In this document: positions 34,859-48,900 of the stretch, piece by piece
How positions within the stretch are numbered: position 1 is the first letter of the stretch
How the letters are laid out: every line of letters starts with the position of its first letter
DNA from: Lasioglossum baleicum
Taxonomy: Eukaryota > Arthropoda > Insecta > Hymenoptera > Halictidae
Assembly (NCBI RefSeq): GCF_051020765.1
Contig: NC_134933.1
Location: 10,203,461-10,267,460, forward strand
Reading direction: 5' to 3'
Length of the DNA: 64,000 nt
Position numbers and translations under genes: made by a program
Notes under the pieces: generated by a model
Database searches by the model: none
Seen by the model: the letters and a program-made list of their open reading frames with translations, nothing else
Told to the model about the DNA's origin: nothing

Positions 34859-37800
34859 TGGCGATGATGATAAGCTTGCCATCATCTCGCAGTGTTTCTT
34901 TCAAGAGGCAGACACCCGAAAGCCCCGACAATGAGAATGGATGCAAGGTCTGAGTGAAAGCCCGAGATCTTCGAGGGAAGAGGTTTCTTTAGAGCTCGCG
35001 TTAATTCAAGGTACAAAGGAGCCGCCATTAATTCGGGGGGGCCATGGAGTATTTGCGAAATGGATCATTTCAAGCGAGAACAGCCTCGCTCTCCGCCGGC
35101 AGTATGGCGGCTCGAGGCTCGCAAAGATGTTCACCGTGACTTATTGAAGAAACAGACGGTCCGTAGCATGTTTCGGGCCGACGGCACGCGAAATTCGGCC
35201 CGACTGGACTGAATACTAAACTGCGGCCAGCGGGATTGAAGTTTCGGGCAAATTGAAGCACACGGACACGACTCAGTTTCGCCGTGAGTTCTGTCCGACG
35301 TGTTTCGTTAAAGGGAATTTTGTTAAGAGGGCTAAATGGAGTTGCAGGCTAAAATTAGGGAGCCGCTGCATACTGTTTAACCGACGTCTGTGTCATTAAG
35401 CGGAACGAGTTTGATCAGGATGTGTTTGATTAGAATTAATTGGCTCCGCGCGCGGACGTCTGCCGTCTGTGTTTGGTCAGCCCGGCAAACAGATCTTTTC
35501 TTTTCAATTACACCAACCCCGCACTTGTTTTACTTTCACCGGTGCTTGCTCGATTATTCATCGGGAATCTACGAACGCTATCAACGCGAATTCAGCGAAA
35601 ACAGATAGAAATCTAAATGGACCTTAGTTCAATGTTTGATTTGTTCGCCTGTAAAAATTAAATCGATCTTGTTGTAAGTACACTAGGTTGTAACGCTGGA
35701 AAAATTTATTGTGAAAAACATCTACAAAAAGGAATAATTCGTTTCTCTTTCTCAAGCGAATGTTCATAGGCTGCACTTCTGAATTTTAATCTCTCTCTAA
35801 TTGATATTTTTTTATTTCAGGAAAATTAATTTCCTTGTAGCGAAAACATTTGTACTAAAACACAAGAGACGAATTCTTCTTCTGTCAGTTTCTCGTGTCT
35901 GGATTAAAAAATACTATAATCGACGAGAAAATGAACATTACAGTATTTCAAGACCTTGTTAAATAAATTTTACCGAGACGAGCGTATTGAAGAGCGAAAT
36001 AAATCGGACGTAGTGAAAAGGTGTATTGTGGTCAACGGTGCGCGAATCGACTCGGAGCGTAGCGTATTGCGGATTTTCGAGTTTCGCGGCCCATTCCCTG
36101 ACGGCGCAATTAATTATGATAAGCAAGCCGGTGATTGATCGCCCGTGGCCCGCGCGGTTCAACTCGAAGGAGAGAGTAATTACTTCCACGCGCGGATTTC
36201 CGGCGATAATTCAACGACGAGCTGGACCGACGCAAACGACGCGTGAATACGAAGTTCCTTCGCGAGCCGGCGCAAAAACAAAAGAACGATTATAAGCCCC
36301 GACAGCGTTCTGCAACCCACTGAACTCGCACTACCGGCGCGGCGCCGCGAACATAGGCTGGCCGTGGCTTTTAAAAATCCATTTTGCGAATCCTCGTGAG
36401 AAATCGCAGCTCCTGACTTACCGTTATCGAAAACTTGCGAATATTTCTGTCTCGGCCATTTGAACAACGAATAAATATGCACTGTTCTTATTCACTCGAG
36501 TTCTTCGCTGTGACACAGATCGAATATAAATCGTGCAGTCGTTCCTTAGTTATTCTAGCAATAAAGTTGTAGTAAATGAGCCTTTCAATGAATTCATTAG
36601 GTACACAAGTTAATTCGCGGTTCTCACAATTAATCAGAGAGACGTAACATCATCTTGAAAAATATATTTTACTTAGTTATTTTGAATTTAGTACGATTTT
36701 GATTTACTCACAATTAATCGGATTTAAAATAATTTTGTAATTAAATAAAAAATGTTTTAAAAATATACTAGGATATAGTATTCAACAGAATTGAGCACAA
36801 TTTGGTTTATTTCGGATCTGCAAAGGCTACTACCAGTGAAAATATTGACTCCACTTCCTTAAACTACAAAAACTGCGTAAACATCCGCAGCGATTATTCG
36901 TAAGATGTAATGAATACAGAATAATAGAGAGTAACGAATCGCAGAACAATCGCCATTACCGAATTCTCCCTCGAAAATTGATCAGCCCGTTTTCTTTCCG
37001 GCCGCAGTGATACGGTTCGACGAAAGCCGCGGCGAGAGGGATCCTCCACTTTCCTCGACCAAACATGGTGCACTTTATCCGGTCGCGTTAATCCATCGAG
37101 CATCGTGCAACAGCGTAAAAATACAGCTTACGTATTTGGGTTACGACATAGTTGCGTCGTAACGCGCGCTCGACGTCGCCGTCGCTTGCTTAGGTTGTTG
37201 CGGATCCTTTTCCGCGAAGAAGCAACGACGACGGCGACGACAGCGACGCCCGGCGTAGGAAATATATTCGCTGGGGTTAGATAAACTCTGGAGCATAGCA
37301 TGGTCGCGTCCTATCTTTACGTAAGGGCTTAAATCTGGCAGCAGATACCCCCTCTGGATCCATTGTGCATCGCGTGTCCCCGGGAAAATTGCGACGGCTG
37401 CGCCATTAACCGATGCATCTCGCCCGGGTAATTGCCCCTCCATCCAGCCACGCTCTCTCCCGCGCCTCTCTTGTTTTACGTAGCTATTTGTCCGACGATT
37501 ATGTCGCTTTTATGTCAATTCGCGAGCGCCTTGCATTCTCCCTGTGTTCGATGCGTGTCGCGCCGCGCCGGCTCGCGATCCCTAATTGAGATTTTATCGA
37601 CGGATAAGCGGGCCCCGGATTTTCGACAGAGTGCGTCGAGATTCGAGCAATGTTAATTATACCGGCCTGCTAACGATCCCGTGTCAACGAGCCGACACCC
37701 CTCCACCCCTGTCGGTATAAATTACGGTCGGCCGATGTTAGCTCGCCAAGCCCCTTTAGAAAGGAACTATGAATAATTCCGCGGAAACGAGCTGGCTTTG

Positions 37801-38791
37801 CGGCAGATTTTAGGCTAATGCTATACAGCGCGTGTTTACCCAGCCAATCCTGATGCGACAATTAAGTATCGGAACCACGCAGTTTTCTTGATTTCAGCAG
37901 CTACGGAACCTCCGACTGAGTTAACGAATTAATGAGTTAAGATTTAACGGGTTTGAGAGTCATTTTAACTGCCGTATATATTCGGCAAAAATTTCGATGT
38001 AATGCTGAATATATTTCGTGCTCGTGCTCGAATATATTTCAAAAAGATTCGTGGATCTACATCATTTAGTTTTCCTGTAATAAATTTCTAAAAATTCTCT
38101 GTATAATGTGATGGGAGGTTTATGCAAACTTCTTCATACAACGGAGCATTTAATCTGTGTATTCTAATCTGAATTTTCCCATGATTTAGTGACACGTAAC
38201 AAATTCATCCAGTACTCGTTACACAGGATATTAAGAGGAAAATTTCTTCAACACAAATTGAACATACATAAGTGCTCTTTATACAGTATATTGAAATAAA
38301 AATTTATTTAAAATAGAGAGTAGCAGCCCTGGGAGGTGGTTGCCAAGCCAGGCCGTAATTTCAGAAGAAAAAACGAGCGTATAGCGTCCGGTATTGTTCG
38401 AGTATGGTTGATTTCTTAATGAACCCGGAATGGTAAAGTAGAATGGGAAGCGGTGAATTGCGAGCGCGCGATAACAACGTTCGCCTGTGGACCGGTGGTC
38501 CGCGGTGTTCATGGTTTTACCGGCAGCTCGCAGGACACGCCAGGGACTATAATTGAGATTTTATCGGGCCGTTAAACGCTACAAACTTCCGGTGCAACAC
38601 GTGCCAAAGTTTGCGGAGCCGCGGCCTGGGCCGTGGTGCCGCGTTCCCCACGCTTCTTTAAGCCACCCCCGTAACCGGCGCGGCGGTATCGTGTCAAACG
38701 CGTTCACGCGTCCACCGGATGGCCACGCCGATTTTACCTGGGTCCTCCCGTTGTGTCGTTTAATTGGCAAACAATCCTCTCTCTGTTGCAG
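34859..38791. other. No gene recognised; possible long intron
   Basis: Unique DNA with alternating GC- and AT-rich stretches. A T-rich acceptor-like site ends at 35820 (TTTTTTTATTTCAG) but I see no donor after it. A minus-strand GTAAGT donor near 36421 faces no clear exon. A 100-codon minus frame (37141-37443) starts with ATG but has no recognised domain and ends in CGT repeats. Confidence 0.4.
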
Positions 38792-38862
38792 GCCAGAGAA
38801 TACCTCAGCGCGGTGCGCGATGACTGCCGCGGGATACTGTTCCTGGCAACGGCGACAAATCG
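38792..38862 (+). CDS. Candidate internal exon, product unknown
   Basis: A 71-bp segment has a strong acceptor (CCTCTCTCTGTTGCAG, ending 38791) and a consensus donor (CG then GTGAGTGA, from 38863). Frame 0 is open and protein-like: AREYLSAVRDDCRGILFLAT followed by ATNR. A second frame is also open (PENTSARCAMTAAGYCSW...). The third has a stop. I do not recognise the family. The exon at 14973-15079 on the same strand is phase-compatible, which would imply an intron of about 23.7 kb filled with the transposable elements described here. Splice strength on both sides and an open frame make this the best exon candidate in the window, but a chance match cannot be excluded. Confidence 0.4.
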
Positions 38863-39994
38863 GTGAGTGAACATGTTAAAGTGAACTGTATGTGGTACTG
38901 AACTGTAACACGAAACGATCGAAATGTTACCGTGGAGGATTTGTTTATTGGTGGGAGCACGCAGATATATATGGTAATTTTACGATCTTTTCATTCATGA
39001 TGGAGTTGATCCCTTACCATTTAATTGTAAATAGACTGCGGTCCTTTATGTCCAACATGTAAAATGAAAAATGTAATACATCTGTTTCTATATTCTCGAC
39101 ACAATTCCTAGTGTGCATTTCAACCCAGAATCATTTTTCTACCACATTTCAATAAAGATCATCTAACATTTAAACTAAAAAATGCAATACACATTTTCAG
39201 TCAGTACATTTTCGACAGAGCTTGATGTTAATTGAAGCCAAGAGCCACGGAACAGGCGCAATTCCAGTTGATATTCGACACGGATCATTCGAGCCGTTGA
39301 AATTGCGATCGCACGTTTCGGTGTGCTCAGTGCGTAAACGCAGTGCGCGCTTCGCAGACGGATTATTGGACCGAAAACGATACTTCCGGCTTAATAATCC
39401 GATAATGAAGGAGCAATATTATTCGAGCTTCTTCTTCGGGGCGTTCTCTTTACCGTGAGTAGAACCCAGAGAGGTTGAAAACGGAACGGGAAAGATTAAT
39501 TCCCGATAACGCAGCGCCGGAAATCGCTGGAAGTCGATTCGGTACTGCCGGCAGTGGCCGTGTATCTTCGTCCAGGGTGCACACGCATTAGCAAGTTTTT
39601 CGACGGTGCCGCGATAAATCATCGTCGGAATGAGAGGTTCGCCGTGAAAAATCGTGCTCGGACGTAGTGGAGCGGCGCGACGGCTACGCTGATCAAGGAA
39701 ACACCGAAAATATCTTTCGGAAATGAACGCACGGACGCCGAGAGATGCATTAAACTCGCGGGGAACCGTAATGCTCCATCCGAATGTTTGTTCTCACATT
39801 TTCCACGTCGGTCTCTCCTCGATTTTACGAACTTCTCCGGTGCCATTCAATCTCGCGTTAAAGAGGTTTTTGCAAACTTCCGTCAGAACTGTCCATTTTT
39901 ATGCATATCGCTGAAACATGTTTGACCGATCGTCGAAACTCAAGACAAACATTTTTGAGAGGTAGGAGAATGATTTAATATCCCTACTTCAAAA
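38863..39994. other. No further gene recognised
   Basis: A plus frame at 39222-39458 ends at CTTTACC followed by GTGAGTAG, a donor-like site. I found no domain, and the upstream acceptor (ACATTTTCAG at 39191-39200) would give an exon with a stop in most frames. Not called. Confidence 0.4.
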
Positions 39995-40235
39995 TTCTAA
40001 GATGCTAGCCACACGTCTAATATTCTTTATAACACGAACAGGAATTTATAAGGTGTTCGAAACGGATCTAGTATTTTTCTCAACGTGAACGTTTATAGGA
40101 TGTTGGGCAGAACATTCTTTCTAGCACAAACAGAAATTTATAGGATGTTGGATAAAACCCTAATATTCTTTTTAGAATGAATAGATATTTTGTAAAACGT
40201 TTTACACACCTCTAATATTTTCCTTCTCGAAAGTA
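39995..40235 (+). repeat. Degenerate tandem repeat, unit about 40-60 bp
   Basis: Four to five diverged units share TAATATTCTTT or a variant, then an (A)ACACGAACAG / GCACAAACAG segment, then AATTTATAGGATGTTGG. Confidence 0.6.
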
Positions 40236-40381
40236 GACGTTTCTACGCTGGACACTTTAACATTCTGTTTCGCAGTAAGTGGCATGCGAAACTCCGCTGT
40301 CAGAATTTCTCATTTTATATTACGAAGGGAATATCTAAAAGGGTTGTCTTTAATATTGAATATGAAAGTATATACTTCTTT

Positions 40382-40570
40382 TAGCGACATTTACTCGCTA
40401 GCAATTTCGCAGTGGACGTACTTCAAGTAGTCTAACCAAGCGTTAAGGGGTTAATAGAGATTGGCTTTTAAATCAGACCGAAAAATGTGAATGGCCTTTT
40501 AGCGAGATTTTCTCACCAGCAATACCGCAGAGCGGAGGTATTTTGCACGTATTCCAGGCAGTCTAACGAA
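40382..40570 (+). repeat. Tandem duplication, unit about 117 bp
   Basis: Two partial copies: TTAGCGACATTTACTCGC at about 40382 and TTAGCGAGATTTTCTCAC at about 40499. Both are followed by CAGCAAT-like, CGCAG and, at the end, CAGTCTAAC-type sequence. Confidence 0.6.
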
Positions 40571-42065
40571 GATTCTCGCGGTGCAGCCTGGATCGGATAG
40601 CAAGTATGTTCGTCAACGGAGCGAAAAGTGGAAAGTTAGCTCTCCGGCGACGGTGTACCGGGAAATTTAGGAAAACAGCCGCGGCATTCCCCATATTTCC
40701 CGAGTGTATTTCACGGTAGCTGGGAAACGCGCGTACATTAACGTCGACTAGCGCATTAGAAGCACGCTCACTCCGCGGAGACGTAGCCGCCGCCCCGCCT
40801 GATGGCAGCTCTGTCTTCCAAGTGGCTTTTCTTGTTCCACGCTCGATATTTTGCTCGAGGAATATGCTCGTTTCATTCGCCGACAGAAACGACACGTCCC
40901 CGTCGAATCGCTGCGACAGGAAACGCCTTTAATCGGGAGAAACGTTCCAGGGATCGACTTCTCGAAGGATCTGCGGACCCTGCAAAGAGAAGAAGAGAGA
41001 GAGAGAGAGAGCAGGTTGTATGCACGAATTACAATGAAACGCGTGCTGAGAATTCAACCGACGCGTCCCCTTTCATTCGGTTACGATCCCGCATTGTGCG
41101 AGACGAATATGTGTTCTAGCGAACAGTCGAAACTCCTTCAAGAATTCTGCACTCGTCGCGTAAACCACTTGGAAATTTCAATTCTTCGGCTGCACGGGAA
41201 CTATCGAACATTCTTCGGCTCGTGGGAAACTTTGCTGTTATGGATTCATTAAATATGTGTCTCTCAAGAGTTCTCGATAAATTCCCCGAATATCTGTTTC
41301 GTCGTTTTATGCCCACCCATACAGACCCCAATTACAAATTTTATTTTGCATAAAGATCCGCTGTTTAATAATTACCTTATATTTTTTTACAGTTTACTCG
41401 ATTCACTTAATAATTCAGGGTTCGAACGAACTTGAAAGATTGAATAATCGAGGATCGGAGTGGATCTTATTAATTTTGGGCCGATCGCGGCGATACATGC
41501 GTGAGAATCTTGAAATATGAAAATATTTTGATCCCCAATCCCGGTCGCGCAGAAATATGTAAATATTTGAGGGCGAGGGAGACTGCGAGGGCCATCCCAG
41601 GGTATCCGGGTAATTCCTCGAACGATCGGATCGCGGCGTTCGAGATTCTATTCCGAAGTTGATCCGCGAGTTTCAATATTCCTTATCCCCCAAACATTAC
41701 ACTTTATATCCCACCTTCTGAAACTTTTAAAAGGGTTCTCGGAGGCTCGTGCTGCTACTGCCTTCCGCTGCTCGCTAGACGAGGAACCGGTCTCGCGAAC
41801 CGCTTACTTCCCTTATTGATAAACTCTGGGAAAAGTCCTGGGAGAAGTTTCCGTCACGGATGTCATATCTATGCCGCACAATCGCGATCGGCTTTCGAGC
41901 CTCGGCGAAACCCTCTTTCGCTCGTTTTTCTCCACGTCTCGGCGAAATAATACTTCGGATCGCATCCCCCCAAACTCGATCGGTCTCGAAACGACGCGAC
42001 GGCGGATCCATACATGCGAGATCCAATGCATCTAATTTTGCAGAACTCTGCGTGTCCTCCCCGAT
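40571..42065. other. No gene recognised
   Basis: GC-rich frames on both strands without domains. A short (GA)n run lies at 40988-41011. Confidence 0.45.
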
Positions 42066-42262
42066 TCGAAAAGTTTTAATTGTTCTCACGCCGCTCAGGT
42101 TCTTTTCGATTCGAGAAAGTTTTAATTGTTCTGTGCCCTTTTTTTCATTCGGAGTGCTTTAATCGGTCTACAGCGTCAACTTTTTCATTCGGAACCGTTT
42201 AATTGTTCTACAAAGTGTCCTTGTTTTCGCCGGAACGCTTTCATTGTTCGTAGAACGCGTTT
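42066..42262 (+). repeat. Degenerate tandem repeat, unit about 40-47 bp
   Basis: Five units share TTCATTCGGA or TTCGA, then GTTTTAATTGTTCT or a variant and a short C/T-rich spacer, with TTAATTGTTCT-like cores at about 42074, 42121, 42159, 42198 and 42239. Confidence 0.7.
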
Positions 42263-45200
42263 CTCCTATTCAGAACTTTGAAAATTGCTTTATTGACGGT
42301 CTTGTGTGCAAGCTTGCGAGAAATCTCAAGTGTTAGAACATTGTTGGTCACAAGCTTATTATGTTTCATTCGGTGGAATAACGTATGTAATAATAAATAT
42401 TCTTCCGCTTTGTTGAGGCCATAAACACTGCTACTTATCGAGTCTCAAAAATTTCAAAATTAATTTTCCTCGTTCCACTTGTGATCAAACACTTTCCAAA
42501 ATGGGAAGCAGAATCGTGATCGCACTGAATCACAGTGAATCGAGCTTGGGGCAAGTCGATGTTGGTTCAGACACGGGAGACCGAGCTGTCCACCGTTGAT
42601 TTAAAACCCGGGGTCACGCCGGGATCACTGCAAGATGTAGAACGCCTCCGATGAAATTCAAATATTCATTTGAAGTTGGCGAGATGGTTCCCTGCGTTCA
42701 TCAACGGTGAATCTTACGGTTGCGCCGTATTTAATCGCCGGGGCATGCGATGGAAACCTCGGGCCGCGGGGGGACGTGTCTCCGAGGAAAGAGAAGTTTC
42801 GCAGAACTTTCGTAATTCCCTTATCGGCGGCCGGGCTAATGTAATTTCGCGAAAATAAATATTAGCCGAGCGGAAGTTCTTTTTCCAGCAGGTTGTTCCG
42901 ATACGAGCGCCCCCGGCGACGTCGATCCACAAGAAAGAAGGAAAGAGACTCCCTCTGACTGACAGGACGGATCAGCCCGATCGAAGAGATCGAACGTGTG
43001 CCCGCGCAACCACTCGAAATAACGGCCGAATAATCGACCCGGGGATTCAATCGAAAAGTTCCATTACCGTGGCGAAAACGGCCGTGGGAGTAGCCACTTT
43101 CCTTAACACGCGAGGATCGCGTCCGGTAATTGCCGCCCGGGAAAATCGAGCGCCTTTTGAGGCGACTAATTCGGCCGATCGCTTGACAAACTTGTTAGGA
43201 AGCTTCCGAAAGCTCCGCTACCCCGGGCTCCCATTCAAACTTCGCCTTATTCGACGGCGCACACTATGCTCCGGCCAAATGCTCGCTGAACGCGTTGTTT
43301 ACGCGCATCGATCCGCGGACCGGATCGTTTTCGGCCGCTTAACGAGTCATTAAGGCGAAACCTCGCCTGACACCTCACAATATTCCCCTAATAATTTCAA
43401 CAAACTCAGAGCTCAAACATTCACTTCCTCATACACGTTGCTAATTTTTCCAGAATTTTCCGCTCAGATTTCTGGCAATTCTGTTAATCAGAACAACTAG
43501 CCTGCGTTTAGTTAAATTATTTATTTAGTTACGTCAATTTTTAAAAACTATTAAGACTAAACGGTTTTATACTTTTCATTTTACAGATATTGAAATTTTA
43601 AAGTGGAGGCATAAAAACAGGAACGATTCCAGTCCTCGTGAGGTCGAATAAACCTGATCACTTTGATTCATGGAGCATAAAGTACGGTACACATATATCA
43701 GAAAAAATGTGACCGAACATTCTCATAATCGATAAACCGAGAACGTCAGCGAATTTATATACGAGTGCAGGGGATATTGAAATTTTTTTCCGAAAAAAGG
43801 AAATAGAAAGAGAGAGAGAGGGGAGGAGAGATGAGAGAGGAAGGAGCATATGAATAGCGACGAAGGAACTGGCTCCGTTTCAGACACTGTAGTTATGCTC
43901 GGCTCATTCTTTGGCAATGCTTTCGACTTCCCAGAAGGATACGCCTTTTTCGTGTCTGGCCATAGCCGGACTTAATTCACTGTTCGTCGGTCGGAGTGTG
44001 GGTATGACTCGTTCAGGACGGCACGCCTTTTTGCGATTAATATAGAGAGGTCTTTCACGTGGTTGCATCGTCTGCGGGATATTTATGCTGGACGGTAATT
44101 AATGCCCATTGTGATAATGAGAAAAATTTGCCAACCCTTTGCTCCCATTCTTTGGAAAATCTTTGGTGAATCTTAATCGTGTAGACGTACAAAAAATTGA
44201 CCATTACACAGGATGATTCTGAGAACTGGGACAAGTTACCGCTATTGTTTAAGTAAAAATAGAAAAAAAGTAATAGAGGAAAAAATTATATGTCATAATG
44301 CGGGATATTTATTCGGGTAGCTAATTAATGCAATTCACAGCGAAGCAATTCCTCTAAATTATGATCGCGTAGTGTCTAAACCAAGAGACGTAGATCCACG
44401 CGAAGAAACGTCTGCTTTCCGAGGATTAAACCGGGTTCTAGTAAATATCCAGGATAAAGATAACGGCGCGAGATAAAGGATCCATAAATCAGAGCAAGAT
44501 AAGCTGTATATTTTTATTATTTCTCCGGATTTCATTTATTTCCAGCAACAGGAGGGCTCCGGTAGTTTCCTTGGTCCCTTTTAAAAGTATAAAACCGCGT
44601 TTCTTCGAGTTTACTCTCGCGGTAGTGGGATCATCGTGGGCTGGAAAAAATCTTGTTACTGGACGGTCAGTTTACGTCCGAGAGTTTATTAAAGCCGCGT
44701 GGAATTTTCGTTGGGACCCGGAATCCTCGATTGCAGTAGCAGTGCGCGCACGCCGTATCGGGCATCGCAAAATCCAGTTTACGACTGGTACCGGCTACAA
44801 AAGCGTCTGAATTGTACCGCCGTAAGGGAAATCTGCCCTTTACTCCTAGTTAAAACGCATTACCAGTGCCTGGCGACCCTTTGTCCGTTTCCCTCTCCGC
44901 TCCGAATTCTCTTCTACAAGCCGTGAGAAAACGAAAGAATCACGCACCGTGTTTCATGGCTTCGAACGAACCGCCATCTTATTCCCCGGGATTTCGCCCG
45001 CGGGCATAACGCGATTGCTTTTGCTTCCTTTTCCACGAAAATCGAGCATCCTCTCTCGCCGAGCCGGTAAACATGCCGCGAGTATTAACACGTTTCTCTC
45101 CCTCGTTTCGTCCCGCCTCGTGTCCTCGGGTTTATTCTTCCCGGCGTGCATCGCCCGTGCAATCTTTTGTCCACTTCGTGGCGGAAATACTCCACCTTGT

Positions 45201-45530
45201 TATGAATTCCGTATTGTTCGCACGTGTCGAAAATGTCTGATTCGAATGCGAGGAGAAATTCTAGATTTTGGCGCGGTCGAAATTTTTGGAAAGTGATCTC
45301 TCCAACTGAAATTAATCCGTAAACTATAATTGTTATTTCTAGTTTGTATTAGGTGTACGTATTGATTCTTTCCGAGTGAAATAGTGGATCAAATTAGTGT
45401 TAAATAAAGGATATTCATTTAATTTGACCCATTGAACTTCGTGAGAAGGGCTTAGAAATCGTATTGAAATTAGTCAATTTTCGAATTGTTGCAACTTCGG
45501 AACGAATAACGCTATATTAATAAATTTTCA
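42263..45530. other. No gene recognised
   Basis: Unique DNA with GC-rich blocks (42.6-43.35 kb, 44.6-45.2 kb). A purine-rich tract is at 43800-43850. TGCGGGATATTTAT occurs at about 44077 and 44300, suggesting an old duplication. ACAGGATGATTCTGAGAAC near 44209 resembles arthropod 'TACAGGGTG' element ends. An acceptor-like TTTATTTCCAG at about 44534-44545 has no good exon after it. Confidence 0.4.
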
Positions 45531-45930
45531 AGCGTTGAAGAGCGTGAAGCCTGCGCTTTAAAATGGTTTTTATTCCATCACGATACGATGCCTGGTTCCC
45601 GAGATATCGTCGTGTAAAGGGAAGGTAATTTTTCGGCTTCAGAGTATCTCTGCCTCTCTCGCACAGTGGGTCTCTCACTCGCACTCGTTACTGACCTATC
45701 TCTCACTGACCAACTCACCGCGCTGCAGGTTGAGGCAGGTCAGTTTTTACTATTACTATTAGTGTGCGTACACATCTCCAGGAACTTATTTATGAATGGG
45801 CGCCATTCCCCCCCCCCGCTAACAAAACTTTCGACGCTTATATCTCGGGAACGGATAGAGTTATCGTCGTGGGACAAAAAGCATTGCAAAGGGCGTGGAC
45901 TCTGCTATCTTCTTATAAATATCTCTTTTA
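45531..45930. repeat. Diverged inverted repeat, possible element
   Basis: The left arm (about 45541-45622) contains GCGCTTTAAAATGG, TCACGATACGATG and TTCCCGAGATAT. The right arm in reverse complement contains CGCCCTTTGCAATG, CCACGACGATAAC and TTCCCGAGATAT in the same order. The ends are not sharply defined. Between the arms are a pyrimidine-rich CACTGACC/CTCACTC stretch and a run of ten C. Confidence 0.45.
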
Positions 45931-48900
45931 TTTGTGATGACTAGACACTGCAGATCGTTATGCATTTATAGCAAAGTTAAGTAGATGAAATACAGAATTG
46001 TTAAAAAAATTTTGAAAATCAAATCTAATAGAAAATCCAGAAATCGAATACATCGAATATTTTTTTAGGCTGGTGTGAACATCTCCTGCGGAATTTCCAT
46101 TCGTGACGCTTATCAATTTGTAACCCCGTCGGAATTCCCGTGACAATTAGAACCGTAGGATTGTCAGAATAGTACAAGAGGATGAGTTGTTCCTTGGGAA
46201 CGTGCACGCGTTATGGACTTCTTGTTATCGCAAGCCCCGTGTAGACAAGGCACGTGCATGCCCATGACGTCTCCGTTCGTGTAAGCCGTTGCAATCCGCA
46301 TACAAGGAAGCGGATTCGACAAGCGTGAGCACCACGGAATGCATTGGATTAGACGGCCGTCGCTTTTCATGCTAATTCCACGCCGGCGAATCATCGTCTC
46401 TCTCGTCGACAAAGCCCTCGAACTGCGCACGAGGTCGAACCGCGCGATCGTGTACGTATCAGGTTCAGGTTAGATGGGACACAAGAAACGGGCCGACTAA
46501 ACGGATACCGAACGGATATAGAAATACAATTAACCCCGGACCGCCGTTGCTCTGACGGCCTCTCGCGAGAATGTTCGCCTGGGCAAATAGTCTGTCGGGA
46601 GTCGTCAAAGTAACAATTTAAGGATTCTGGGGATCATGGTGTTAGCCTGCATGTGAATCCTCAAGATCCGATTCGAAGTTATTCTACTATTCAATTATCT
46701 GAGGAAGTATCTCCCTTCGCCTTCATTTTATTTATCGCTGAAAATATTTAGAACACCAGTCATGTACCGAACACATATAATTTTAAACTGATACTTTAAT
46801 CATTTGTTTCGAAACTGAAAATTGTACAAGAATTATATTGTACGAAAATAATTTATGTTAAATGGTTTCTATCTTTACAGCGCGGCCCTTTGGCTTAACA
46901 AGGGTCGAATAAATTTGCGCAACACAAATAGGAAAAACTACTTATGTAAATGGGCACTCAGCAGAATAATTAATTGCCGTCATGCGTTTTTATTACGCGA
47001 ACATTAAGTACAGTTAGCAGGCAGCAAATTAAGAGTAAGGGATGACACGCGTTTACACTACCCTTGGAAAGGGTTGGTCGTAGACGGGAGCAGTTTTTTA
47101 ACGTAATCTCAAGCGCAGCGTGTCATTGAAAGGAAATTAACCGTCATATTCAAAAGGGTGTCGTTTACGATAGCCTCCCCCGCGATTTTTTCCACGGGCT
47201 GTGTTACAAAGATCTACCGCGCGCGTTTATTCTGATCAAGGTTAATTTACCGCGCGGCCATTATTTCCCGCAAGAAATACGAGCGGTGTGTTTCGCCCGG
47301 GTACCGCGCCGTTAAATATTCATGGAAACCAAGGATGTGTTATTTATTACGAGCTGATCGTTGGTATTTCTGCCTTCTTGAATTATGAACAACGGGACGC
47401 GTCGAGACCCTTTTAGAGTCAAGATAGACAAGCGTGCTTCATATCTCTCCGGGTCACATGCTGAATTTTCATGGCGGACACGTTGATGGCTTAAGATAAA
47501 GGCGGACGACGACTTAAAATAAAATCAGTGTGGAGCGCGCTATAAACGGTCCCCATCTCGCTAATAGACTTCCCAAAATGATTCTTCCCTGCCACGAATC
47601 TAGAGCATCAGGACGAAATTTATTCAAGTGACGATTTGACTAATTATATAGCGAGTCTCGAATTTTCTACAAAATTTCCGAAAAATGTGTCCTAGCAAAA
47701 TATTAAAACATTTCTCGAAAAACTGTCGATATTCGAGAACTGAGATAGTTTATTGTCTTTATTTTGAACGTGTTGAGCGCGTTCTCCTCTGTTGCAACGC
47801 GAGCCAGCACTATGAAAGACCATCTGCGGCTAGGCCGCTACCGAATAATAGCCGCAATCAGCTTTGTGCGACGCCGCGACGCGACGCGTCTTCGCAAAAG
47901 CAGGGGCGACATGTTACACGCTGCATAATCCATGTAATACCAATCAGCGAGGCGCAACCGTGCGCGCGCTCGCTTGTGTCCGCGGTTTTGCAAATTGAGC
48001 CGGTTTCAATTACCCTTGCCCTTTTACCTGGTCCCGATGAAATATTGAAGACAAAAATACGCCAGTGTTCGGCATGGCAGCGACACTCGTTTATCTGACC
48101 GGCCACTTTCGGCTTGAATTTCCCCTTTTCAAAATTGCATTCGGCTCGTTGAACGGAAATGGAAAAGCATCGGCTGCGCCGCTGTTCTTTTTCCTATGTT
48201 ATCGAATTTGCGTCAGCGAGAATATTATCCCACGGCTGTTTCAAGTTGTTTACTGTTATTTCGTTACAATATTCAGCTCTCGCGGACGTTGCGCTGCCAA
48301 TGGATTTGTGGAACGGACTTTTTCGATGGAACATTTAACTCATCGACAATACGGTGATACACGTCTCGAATTTCTTCGTGGCATCTGCTTTTCCTGATAA
48401 ACAATGAGAACCGAGAAAATGCTCCACTTTTCCGATGGGAACGTTATTCTCGGAACGAATCCGCCAATTTTCGCGAGGGCCGTGCAACGAAACGATATGA
48501 ATCAATTATTTTGAACTGCGTTATTGACGAAAATCGGACCACTCGTGTTAATAACAGTGACAGCTGTGTTGCTACGTAACCGGGGAATTCGATGTAATCT
48601 TTATCGGAAACTGTGTAATGGAGCCGGATTTGCAAGGCCGGTAACAAATGAATATGCTCCCGGTTTTTGCAACTGTATTTTTCACTAATCCAATTTCGAG
48701 GGGGCAGATTCGAGAAATGTAGTGTCAAGCGCAGTAACTGTGATAAATCGAAGATCAAAGCCGAATGTAAAATCTCGCGGGTGCATAACTGCGGATAAAA
48801 ATATACAAACAACAATTACGAGCACAATGCCGCAGAAAATTGGGTAGGAAAAATACAATGAAATACATTTCGAGACACAATGCCACAAATGTTAAACAAA

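Noticed and set aside
39222..39458. Plus frame ending at a GTGAGTAG donor-like site
   Set aside because: No matching acceptor giving an open exon in the same frame and no domain.
41421..41440. GGTTCGAA-like motif as a tRNA T-arm
   Set aside because: No acceptor stem, anticodon arm or A-box around it; no tRNA elsewhere in the window either.
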